Assembly (NCBI GenBank): GCA_017590115.1 | Contig: JAGGNK010007115.1 | Coordinates: forward strand, 1,907,967 to 1,971,966 | Direction of reading: 5' to 3' | DNA length: 64,000 nt | Source of the DNA: Montifringilla adamsi | Taxonomy: Eukaryota; Chordata; Aves; Passeriformes; Passeridae | Shown here: in pieces, positions 55,766-64,000 of the stretch | Position numbering within the stretch: the stretch's first letter is position 1 | Layout: each line of letters begins with the position of its first letter | The notes under the pieces: generated by a model | Told to the model about the DNA's origin: nothing | The model's input: only the letters and a program-made list of their open reading frames with translations | Database searches by the model: none | Program-made: the position numbers and the translations under genes

Positions 55766-56291
55766 GCAGGAAAGGGTTAGAAAATCCCCATTATCCCTCC
55801 CCTGCCACAGCCTGCAGGAGGGACTGGAACCCGGAATGTGAGGTGGGAAAGCCTGAACTTCATTATGGAGGAGTTTGGATGTCAGTAATTAAATGAACTG
55901 AAATTATGGAGCAAAATTTCTGTGTAGTTTATTAAGGGAAAGTTGGTTAATTAAGACAAGTCCCTCTCCAGCTCTCCTGGAGCCCCTTTAGGCCGTGGAA
56001 GGGGCTCTGAGGTTTCCCTGGAGCCTTTTCCAGGTGAACATTCCCAGCTCTCCCAGCCTGGCTCCAGAGGGGCTCCAGCCCTGTGATACCCTCATGTCTT
56101 ATCAGGGGATGAACAAAAGCTGGGGACACTTCCCAAGCCCTGGAAAGAGCCAGGAGCTGTGCCAGGGGCTGCCAGCACCCTGCAGGTTTGACTTTGGAGC
56201 TGGGAGGTGGCACTTTGGTGACGGGAACATGGAATGTCGCCGTGCTGGGAGCACTCAGGACTGACTGAAATCCTCTTTTCCTACTCTCCAG

Positions 56292-56425
56292 GCATTTGAT
56301 GACTTCATTTTCGCCTTCTTTGCCGTGGAAATGGTCATCAAGATGGTGGCCCTGGGCATCTTCGGGCAGAAGTGTTACCTTGGAGACACCTGGAACCGCC
56401 TGGACTTCTTCATCGTCATGGCAGG
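56292..56425 (+). CDS. CACNA1H: CACNA1H exon: segment IS2 to IS3
   Basis: Acceptor tactctccag ends at 56,291. The 44 codons encode residues 135-178, then gg of Gly179. [20 protein letters not shown] (136-155) is IS2, with the acidic Glu147 and Lys151 typical of voltage-sensor S2. [15 protein letters not shown] leads into IS3 (DFFIVMAG). Asp137 aligns with the human Cav3.2 residue (Asp140) implicated with the S3-S4 loop in nickel and zinc block. The donor gg|gtcagc at 56,426 is GT but weak at +3 and +4. Length 134 bp; it splices in phase 2 to the next exon. The residues between 158 and 179 are strongly conserved across all Cav3 paralogues, so the exon alone proves the family more than the paralogue. 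Confidence 0.96.
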
Positions 56426-56999
56426 GTCAGCAGCCCCCTCATCCCTTCATCCTGAGGGCAGGAAAATCCCAGGGACCAAATCCATGCCTTGTCCTGGCTG
56501 CTTCTCACAATGCCTTGGGAGGCAGAATCTCTCAAATCTGATTTTTCATTTATTTTTTTTTAATCCTCACCCCAAAACCACGCTGGGTTTGGGGGCGGGT
56601 TGTGAATATCAGGCAGAGCTGTGGGGGTTTGGAGCAATCCTTTAATCCTAACACATCCTGAGATGATCCAGAGTGAACCAGTGCTGTTTTCTCCAAAAAA
56701 AAATCAGCTCAGCCCCACTCCTGCCCCATGCCAGCAGCAGAGTGAGGCAGGGATGGGCAAACAAGGAGAACTCATCCCAAAAACCCCATCAGGAAGGTTG
56801 AAACCTCAGTGGGAAAAGCTGGCTGGGAGTTCACCCCAATTCCAAACTCCTCCTGGTTTACAGCTTCATCCCATCTCCCCCAGCTGCTGGTTTGTGCAGG
56901 ATGTGTTAATAAACAGCCCCAGGGATGATCCTCTTGCTTTTGACACCACTTCCCTCACCCCCACAGGGAATAACTGAGCGGAGTAAAAGCTTGGCAAAG

Positions 57000-57435
57000 C
57001 TCAAACTTTTTTTTTTTATTTTTCCCCCAGTAAATAAACAGCTTTGGAAAGCCCAGGCTCTCCTACCTGCCCGGTACATCCTGGGAAGGGATGGAAAGCT
57101 TTAATTACTGCCTGACTTCTGAATTCCTGCGTTTCTAATGACCAGCCCGGGGTTAATTAAAACATCCTTGGAATATGTTGGGGCGTTTTTCCCTTTCCAT
57201 TAATGCTGTGCCATCTTCCCTGCACTAATGGGGTTTTGTTGTGCTCCGTGTTATTTGTCTGGAATACAATTAGGAATGGTTTTAGTGCCCTGAATAAAAC
57301 ATGAGCTCTCCTGAGCGGAGCTTCCTTGGAACTCGGGTGCAGTTGGAGAAGGAACATCAGGGACAGCAAAAAAACCCCTAATTATTAATTATTTTTACCT
57401 TAATTATGTTTTCCTATAAAGCTGCTGCGGTGTTT
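57000..57435. other. CACNA1H: Intron: AT-richer, repeat-poor stretch
   Basis: After a T run (57,008-57,024) the sequence to about 57,435 has few ggaat words and repeated taatta cores (57,151-57,162; 57,380-57,412). It may hold a conserved element, but no motif is decisive. Confidence 0.25.
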
Positions 57436-57800
57436 AAGGGAGGAGTGGCAGGGGAAGAGCAGGGAAAACTCGGGATCAGGATTCTGATCAAGGAGCTGAG
57501 GGTGTTTTTCCACGTTGGATCTGTGGGATGAGCAGAAAATTCCCAGCTCCTCAGAGCTCCCCCAAACCCAGGACAGGCACCCCATGGATCAGCCCTCTGC
57601 TCGTCCTCAGGGGCAGCTTTGGCACTGGGAATTTTGCTGTTGGAATGAAGGGGAAAGTGGCTGGTGAGGCCCTTTTGGAGTTTTCCAAGGTTTTTCCCCA
57701 CTTTCCATGGCTGGAATATGTTTGGGGAGGATGAAAACAGCAGGAGACCCACTGGAGATGTGGCATTACTCAGGCTGGAGATGAGAGGAAGAAAAACCCC

Positions 57801-58160
57801 TTCCCTGGCTGACCCCAGACCATCTCCAGATGTGAGCCAGACCTGGGATATGATTTCCCACCTTCCCTGGCTGATCCTGGACCATCTCCAGATGTTTTTT
57901 TGGATTTGAGCCATACCTGGGATATGATTTCCCACCTTCCCTGGCTGATCCTGGACCATCTCCAGATGTTTTTTTGGATTTGAGCCATACCTGGGATATG
58001 ATTTCCCACCTTCCCTGGCTGATCCTGGACCATCTCCAGATGTTTTTTTGGATTTGAGCCATACCTGGGATATGATTTCCCACCTTCCCTGGCTGATCCT
58101 GGACCATCTCCAGATGTTTTTTTGGATTTGAGCTGTACCTGGGATATGATTTCCCATCTC
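57801..58160. repeat. 74-bp minisatellite (about 5 copies)
   Basis: Copies start at 57,801 (shortened to 62 bp, lacking gtttttttggat), 57,863, 57,937, 58,011 and 58,085. The unit reads 'ttccctggctgatcctggac', 'catctccagatgtttttttg' and 'ccatacctgggatatgattt'. Central copies look identical. The minus-strand frame at 57,414-58,244 is created by it. Confidence 0.96.
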
Positions 58161-58702
58161 TCCAAAGAGAGGCTGGAGCTGGGAGTGTCCCTGGGGGAGG
58201 AGAAGCTGTGCTGAGGGCTGGGATTCACCTCTCACCACCAGCACCCTTCAATCCAGCGTGTGCTCCTCAAACTGGAGCTGCTTTTAGCAGGGAAGTCACC
58301 ACTGGCATAACAAAGCTGCTTTTTCCAGCAAAGGGGTGGACGTGCTGAAGTTATTCCGCGTTTTTTTGTGATAAGAAGGGAACAAGTGATCAGCAGAGCT
58401 TTGTTTGCCCCGTTCTGCCTCCTCAGAGGAGCTGGTTTTCCTCAGGAGCAGCTCCAAAGGGAGCAGAGGAACTACAAAATAAACACAGCTCCCGCCTCCA
58501 GCACGGATGGTGTCTGAAGTTCCTTCCAGCTCCCAGAGTCCTTTCATGTTTTCCTCACCCCAGAAATGTTCCCTGGAACATTTCAAGCCCGGTGGAACTG
58601 GCGGGCTCTCCGTCTGCAGCCCAGCAGCTGAGTTGAAAGCGTCTCCCCAGCGGCAGGGATGGTGTTCAGGAGAGCTGAAATCCAGAGGTTCCTGGTGCTT
58701 CC

Positions 58703-59095
58703 AGTCTCTGGAGACATTCCAGGCTCCCAGGATATGATTTGGATTTGACAGCTGAAGGTTTGGAGCTGTTGATCCCAAAGACTCATGCCTCTTGTTTTTC
58801 AGGGTAGGGAATCACCCACCAAGTTCCAATCCATCCAAAATTCCCAGATCCAGTGGATTTCTGTGGGGCATTTCCAAGGGATTCAGGATGTACAGGTAGA
58901 ATCTGATAACAGGACTCCACTCTTGGCATCCTTGGTCCATCCAGTCCCTGGAGGTCTTGAAGGTTCCCAGATAAGTTTTGGGGTTGACAGCTGAAGGTTT
59001 GGAAGTTGTTGATGGCACAAGACATGCCAAAGCCTTGTGCCTTCCATTTTCCAGTGTAGGGAGTCACCTACTGAGTGCCAATCCATCCAAAACGT
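58703..59095. repeat. Diverged ~150-bp tandem duplication
   Basis: Copy A (about 58,703-58,850) and copy B (about 58,945-59,095) share 'gacagctgaaggtttgga', 'gttgttgat'-like, 'gtaggga(a/g)tcacc' and 'gttccaatccatccaaaa'-like blocks in order, with many differences. Confidence 0.8.
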
Positions 59096-59257
59096 TTAGG
59101 GGGAGTGGGGAAGAAGAATCAAAGAGAAAATGTTCTTTATTCTTAATAATCAAATGGAAAGCAAATGATTTGTGCATTTTTTGTTGGTTTGGGTATTCAA
59201 GTTTGGTCATAGGAGGAGAGAAAAGCTGGGGAGCAGCTCCTTGTCCTGGAGAGTGAG

Positions 59258-59480
59258 GGAATCATGGAATGGGTTGTGTTGGAAGGGACCTTAAAGATCA
59301 TCTCATGGACAGGGACAACTTCCACTGTCCCAGGGTGCTCCAAGCCCCATCCAACCTGGCCTTGGACACTTCCAGGGATCCAGGGGCAGCCCCAGCTTCC
59401 CTGGGAATCTGTGCCAGGGCCTGCCCACCCTCACAGGCAGGAATTCCTTCCCAATATCCAACCTAAATTTCCCCCTTTCA
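59258..59480 (-). mobile_element. CR1 LINE 3' region
   Basis: Reversed CR1: 'aatcatggaatgggttgtgt', 'tggaagggaccttaaagatc', 'gtgctccaagccccatccaa' and 'gaattccttcccaatatcca'. Confidence 0.9.
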
Positions 59481-59604
59481 GTGTGAACCCGTTCCCCCTT
59501 GTCCCATCCCCACCATCCCTGCTGGAGTTCCTCTCTCCAGCTTCCCTGGAGGTCTCTTCACATCCTGGAAGGAAAATCCTGCTTTCCAAAATGTTCTCCA
59601 TGCT

Positions 59605-59740
59605 GGCAGCAAAGGCTGGAAGGAACCTTAAAGCTCATCCCATTCCACCCCTGCCACGAGCAGGGATAACTCCCTGCTGCATCCCAGATTGCTCCAAACC
59701 CCACCCAGCCGGGCTTGGACCCCTCCAGGCACGCGGAATT
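59605..59740 (-). mobile_element. CR1 LINE fragment
   Basis: A second reversed CR1 end: 'ggctggaaggaaccttaaag', 'ctcatcccattccacccctg' and 'attgctccaaaccccaccca'. It lies about 110 bp before the next exon. Confidence 0.82.
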
Positions 59741-59850
59741 GCATCCACGGGATTGCAACCAAGCACCCCTGGGCTTGCAGGCACCGAAGCCTTTCCTGAG
59801 CCCAATCCTCAGCACCCCCCTTCCTGAGTGCTTTGCTGTTTTCCCTGCAG

Positions 59851-59948
59851 GATGATGGAATATTCCCTGGATGGCCACAACGTCAGCCTCTCCGCCATCC
59901 GCACCGTGCGCGTCCTGCGGCCGCTGCGGGCCATCAACAGGGTCCCAA
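59851..59948 (+). CDS. CACNA1H: CACNA1H exon: S3-S4 loop and voltage sensor IS4
   Basis: Acceptor ttccctgcag ends at 59,850. The first g completes Gly179, then 32 codons give residues 180-211 and the first base of Ser212. [15 protein letters not shown] holds the extracellular S3-S4 loop: Asp186-Gly187-His188 matches the human Cav3.2 Asp189-Gly190-His191 site that gives high nickel/zinc and redox sensitivity. His188 is the residue that distinguishes Cav3.2 from Cav3.1 and Cav3.3. Asn189-Val-Ser is an N-glycosylation sequon. IS4 follows with gating arginines Arg196, Arg199, Arg202 and Arg205. The donor is canonical (a|gtaagt, phase 1). This exon is the best paralogue evidence in the window. Confidence 0.97.
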
Positions 59949-60011
59949 GTAAGTGACACCAGCCCGGGCACAGCCCCGGGCAGCTGGAGAGCCACGGGAA
60001 TGACCCTCCCA

Positions 60012-61150
60012 CACACACCGGGACTCCTGAGCTCAGCCTGGGAAAACTGGAAAACCTTGGGAATAAATCCACCCCAGCTCGATTTCTGAGCTCAGTCTGG
60101 GAAGACTGGAAAACTATGGGAATAAATCCACCCCACCTCAATTCCTGAGCTCAGTCTGGGAAAACTTTGGGAATTACACCCCCACACACACCTGGATTCC
60201 TGAGCTCAGCCTGGGAAAACTGGAAAATTATGGGAATAAATCCACCCCACCTTGATTCCTGAGCTCAGTCTGGGAAAACTGGAAAACTTTGGGAATAAAT
60301 CCACCCCACCTCAATTCCTGAGCTCAGTCTGGGAAAACTGGAAAATTATGGGAATAAATCCACCCCACCTTGATTCCTGAGCTCAGTCTGGGAAAACTGG
60401 AAAATTATGGGAATAAATCCACCCCACCTTGATTCCTGAGCTCAGTCTGGGAAAACTGGAAAATTATGGGAATAAATCCACCCCACCTCAATTCCTGAGC
60501 TCAGTCTGGGAAAACTGGAAAATTATGGGAATAAATCCACCCCACCTCGATTTCTGAGCTCAGTCTGGGAAAACTTTGGGAATTACACCCCCACACACAC
60601 CTGGATTCCTGAGCTCAGCCTGGGAAAATTGGAAAATTATGGGAATAAATCCACCCCACCTTGATTCCTGAGCTCAGTCTGGGAAAACTGGAAAATTATG
60701 GGAATAACCCCACACACACCCGGATTTCTCAGCTCAGTCTGGGAAAACTGGAAAACCATGGGAATAAATCCATCCCACCTCAATTTCTGAGCTCAGTCTG
60801 GGAAAACTTTGGGAATAACCCTCCCCATGCCTGGCTTTCTAAACTCAGCCTGGGAAAACTGGAAAATTTTGGGAATAAACCCAACCCACCTTGATTCCTG
60901 AGCTCAGCCTGGGAAAACTGGAAAACTTTGGGAATAAATCCACCCCATCTTGATTTCTGAGCTCAGTTTGGGAAAACTTTGGGAATAACCCTTCCCACAT
61001 ATGGATTTCTAAACTCAGCCTGGGAAAACTGGAAAATCATGGGAATAAATCCACCCCACCTCAATTCCTGAGCTCAGTCTGGGAAAACTGGAAAATTTTG
61101 GGAATAAATCCACCCACCTTGATTTCAGAGCTCAGTCCAGGAAAACTGGA
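60012..61150. repeat. ~60-bp minisatellite, about 19 copies, just after an exon
   Basis: Units contain 'ttcctgagctcagtctggga', aaactggaaaattatggg and 'aataaatccaccccacct'. Most are about 60 bp, with shorter ones lacking the ctggaaaa part and others carrying acccccacacacacctgg. The array begins about 63 bp downstream of the IS4 exon donor and runs 1.1 kb. Every unit has an aataaa polyadenylation-like hexamer in sense orientation. Confidence 0.97.
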
Positions 61151-61787
61151 AAAACCCCCCACACACACCTGGCTGTCTGCTTTGTGCAGCTAATGAGAGA
61201 AAATTAATTAATTTAATTTTTATTGGCGAGTTAGAGATCATCATTATCATAATTGGTGTCAGCAAAGGGCAAGAGAACAGGGACTGACCCTCAGAGCTGT
61301 TTTCCAAGGGTTTTGTGACTTTTCTAGGGAAAACAACTCGCTGGTGGTGTAAAGTAAACAATGTTCCTCCAAAGGAAGGGAAAAGGTCATTTCCAAGAGG
61401 GATCTTCTTGCCCTGCTGGGTTCGTTTTCCCTCCTCAGTGATTTAAGATCTTTCCAGGACTTTATGTTCGGGATTAGCAGCTCAGGAGCTTCCCTTGCTG
61501 CTAAAACCCCAGGGAGGGTTTGCTCCATGTGAAACAAAATTGGGATCATCCTCGACAGGAAGTTCAAGTGGCTCCTAAATCCATTTTCAAGTGGCTTCAG
61601 CTGCTTGGCTTTTAAATCCAATTTTAAATCCGAGCCACCACGCTGGAATAATTCCATGCTGGAATCAGCCAGCTGCTGAGCTGGCCTTTGCAAGGTGCTC
61701 ATTCCACAGCAATTCCATCCTTTTCCAACCCAAATCCACCTCAATCAAAATGCAGCAGCATTGTATGGAAATCACAGGGATCCTGGC

Positions 61788-61830
61788 AAAAAAAAAAAAA
61801 AAAAAGAAAGAAAAAAGAAAAGCAAAATAA
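61788..61830. repeat. Poly-A/AAAG tract
   Basis: A run of about 17 A, then aaag and aaaagaaaag words. It may be the tail of an old retrotransposed fragment, but no body is recognised upstream. Confidence 0.7.
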
Positions 61831-62179
61831 AAGGATATTTCCTGTTCTGTTGGAGTGAGCCAGCCCCAAATCCTGCCTGGATTCAGCACACCCAAGGACA
61901 GCCAAACAACCTCCCTCAAAAGGGGTTTGATGCTGAAAAATGTGAGGGAACAGATGGATGTTTACACCCAGGAGCCTTGGAACTTTCTCTCAGAACTCCC
62001 AATTCCACAGGGTTTTTTTTCTGGAAAACAAGGAACAAAAGCAGTGAATTGCACAGTGAGGTCCTCAGTTAAAAACAGGGCCACAAAAAAGAGAGGCCAA
62101 AAGGGGCCTGGAACCCCTTGGAGCTTTGTTTTCCTAATGAGGTTTTGTTGCCAGGGTTTTGGAAAGCACAACACCAACT

Positions 62180-62430
62180 TTCCCTTTGGGATTTGGGGTT
62201 CCAGAGAAGTTTTCCTCTGGAATTTGGAGTTCCAGAGAAGTTTTCCTCTGGGATTTGGAGTTCCAGAGGAGTTTCCCTCTGGGATTTTGGGTTCCTGAGA
62301 AGTTTTCCCCTGGAATTTGGAGTTCCAGAGAAGTTTTCCTCTGGGATTTGGGGTTCCAGAGGAGTTTCCCTCTGGGATTTGGAGTTCCTGAGAAGTTTCC
62401 TTCTGGGATTTGGGGTTCTGGGGATGGGGT
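62180..62430. repeat. 31-bp minisatellite (about 8 copies)
   Basis: Units 'gggatttggggttccagaga' plus agttttcctct alternate with ggaatttggagttccagag and with gagg or gagaa variants. An AT-rich run follows at 62,470-62,575. Confidence 0.95.
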
Positions 62431-63302
62431 GGAGCAGAGGGACCACGTGCTGGTCTCGGGGCTCTATTTTCTATTAATTTCTATGTTTATTTTTATATGT
62501 TTTTGGATTTTTTTAATTTTTAATTTTATTTTTGTGTATTTTAAAAATTTATTATTATTTTTCTACTGGGGAAGTTAAACCAGGCATCCCATGGAATGGG
62601 AATGAAAATCCTGCTCCTTCTTTCAGCCTCGGTGATGCTCTTTTCCCATGGCACACTCAACATTCCAAGGAGAGCCTGGAGAACAGCTGGATTCAATCTC
62701 TGGGATGATGCCACTAAACAACCCCAAATACCAAAAGGAGCTGAGCAAAAAAAAATTGTCTGGCACAGGGAGAGAAATTTTACCCATTTTTGGAAAAAAG
62801 AGGGAGGATATCAGTGAGAGAGGGGGGGAAAAAATGGGAGAAAATCCCAGCATCATCTTTCCAGTGGGGATTGAGTGTGTCCTTGCTTTTCCTAAGATGG
62901 ATTTGCCAGGAAAATGTGGGATTGCTCCCGAGGGGGTGACAGTGCTGGGCAGGGCCAGGAGCTGGATTTGAGGATCCTGGTGTGTCCCTTCCCACTCAGG
63001 TATTCCATGATTTTGTGACAGAACACATTGGGAATAAACACCAGGAATTCCAACCCCTCTTTGGGAATACCACCAGGAATTCCAGCCTCATTGTTGGAAA
63101 ATTCCAGGTGGAATATTTGGCATGGAGACCAGCATTTCCCTGGCACCAAAGGCTGGAGGAACTCGGGGTTCATGGAGATCCTTGTGGGGAGGAGTGGGAT
63201 TGGTGGGAAGGTCCCCACAGCCTCTGCACGAGGAAGGAGAGGGAGCAGAGCTTTCCTTGGAGGGAGTAACATCCTTGGAGGAAAAGCATCCTGCTTTCCA
63301 TC

Positions 63303-63345
63303 CTCAAAAACAAAAACAAAAACAAAAAAAAAAAAAAAAAATCAA
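63303..63345. repeat. (AAAAAC)n / poly-A tract
   Basis: Four aaaaac units pass into about 20 A. It is purely simple sequence. Confidence 0.9.
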
Positions 63346-63782
63346 GATTTCCCCTCCTTTCCAACAAGGAGAGGAGTTCTCCATGGAAAAGGAATTGTCT
63401 GTGGTGCAGGCCCAGCTCCCACCCCACGCCAGGCTCCGTGGATTTTAGGGGAACAATTTCTGTGATCCATCAGGGGAGTTTGCGATGTTTACAAATCCAT
63501 ATTTTAACAATTCCTCCAGAGGCTGATGATTCCTGGGAGTGTTTTTCCAGGAAAAATTGTCTTGCAGGTTGTGTGTCCTTGAATGAAAACACCTGGAAAT
63601 CCCACCCTCTGGAGATTGCTGTTATTCCCATTTCCTGCCAAGCCTTTGGCACTTTCACCTCCCTTTTCAGCCTCAGCATTTAGGGGAAAACACCAAATCC
63701 TGATTTTTCTGCCCTGGCTGCACATCCAAGGTGGGAATGGTGATTTCTCCCCATCCTGACGTGGTTCTCCCTTCTCCCCCAG

Positions 63783-63942
63783 GTATGAGGATCCTGGTCA
63801 CGCTGCTGCTGGACACTCTGCCTATGTTAGGCAACGTCCTCCTCCTCTGCTTCTTTGTCTTCTTCATCTTTGGGATCGTCGGGGTCCAGCTCTGGGCAGG
63901 GCTGCTGAGGAACAGGTGCTTCCTAGACAGGAATTTTGCCAT
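63783..63942 (+). CDS. CACNA1H: CACNA1H exon: S4-S5 linker and IS5 (gene continues right)
   Basis: Acceptor cttctcccccag ends at 63,782. gt completes Ser212, then 52 codons encode residues 213-264 plus two bases (at) of the next codon, phase 2, at a canonical donor gtaagt (63,943). [15 protein letters not shown] is the S4-S5 linker, and [20 protein letters not shown] (about 228-247) is IS5, entering the repeat I pore loop at [17 protein letters not shown]. Cys257 is a conserved pore-turret cysteine. The FLDRNF end differs from the Cav3.1 PENF and Cav3.3 EENF forms and fits Cav3.2. The full channel is over 2,000 residues, so about one eighth is in this window. Confidence 0.96.
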
Positions 63943-64000
63943 GTAAGTACAGCAAAAGGAAAAATTCTCCACCTTTTTCTTCCTTTTTTTTCTCCACGTT

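Noticed and set aside
57414..58244. 276-codon minus-strand frame
   Set aside because: Created largely by the 74-bp minisatellite at 57,801-58,160.
54417..63942. CACNA1G or CACNA1I as the gene identity
   Set aside because: The Asp-Gly-His site, FEHVSM, MMEYSL and FLDRNF residues fit Cav3.2. Cav3.1 and Cav3.3 have other residues at these places as far as I recall. An alignment would settle it.

Overview
This is a window of vertebrate, almost certainly avian and probably songbird, nuclear DNA. About twenty short fragments of the bird LINE CR1 are scattered through it. Most are 3' ends, with a left edge reading like 'ggaatggtttgggttgg' in minus-strand copies. There is a strong CpG island and many GC-rich minisatellites. 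I find no bacterial-type genes, operons, CRISPR arrays or intact viruses. Most long open reading frames here are by-products of minisatellites or of the CpG island.

The only protein-coding gene I can support is the 5' part of CACNA1H, the T-type voltage-gated calcium channel alpha-1 subunit Cav3.2, on the + strand. It runs out of the right edge. Bases 1-8,000 are upstream intergenic sequence with CR1 debris. A CpG island at about 8,080-9,560 carries the presumed promoter, a probable non-coding first exon ending at 8,690, and the first coding exon (ATG at 8,954, last coding base 9,243). A 45,173-bp intron follows (9,244-54,416). Four more coding exons lie at 54,417-54,528, 56,292-56,425, 59,851-59,948 and 63,783-63,942. 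Joined in frame they give 264 residues plus two bases: the cytoplasmic N-terminus and segments S1 to S5 of repeat I. The intron phases close exactly and the Cav3.2-specific Asp-Gly-His metal site before S4 is present.

The 45-kb intron is a minor-spliceosome (U12-type) AT-AC intron. Its donor reads atatccttt and its branch point tccttaac, with AC at the 3' end. Other items worth attention are an isolated AT-rich block of about 500 bp (27,450-27,950) containing a 36-bp perfect palindrome, and homeodomain/POU-like candidate enhancers at 31.0 and 53.4 kb. RFX X-box-like palindromes occur at 17.4 and 51.3 kb and at the left edge. There is a 239-bp tandem duplication without visible differences at 54.7-55.2 kb, and large minisatellites beside splice sites. 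A minisatellite at 50.1 kb carries an insert whose two halves match sequences 2.4 and 3.1 kb away.

Between the listed features the intergenic and intronic sequence looks non-coding. It is strikingly rich in ggaat/attcc/gggaa words. All gene and repeat names come from recognition by eye; no database search or alignment was run.
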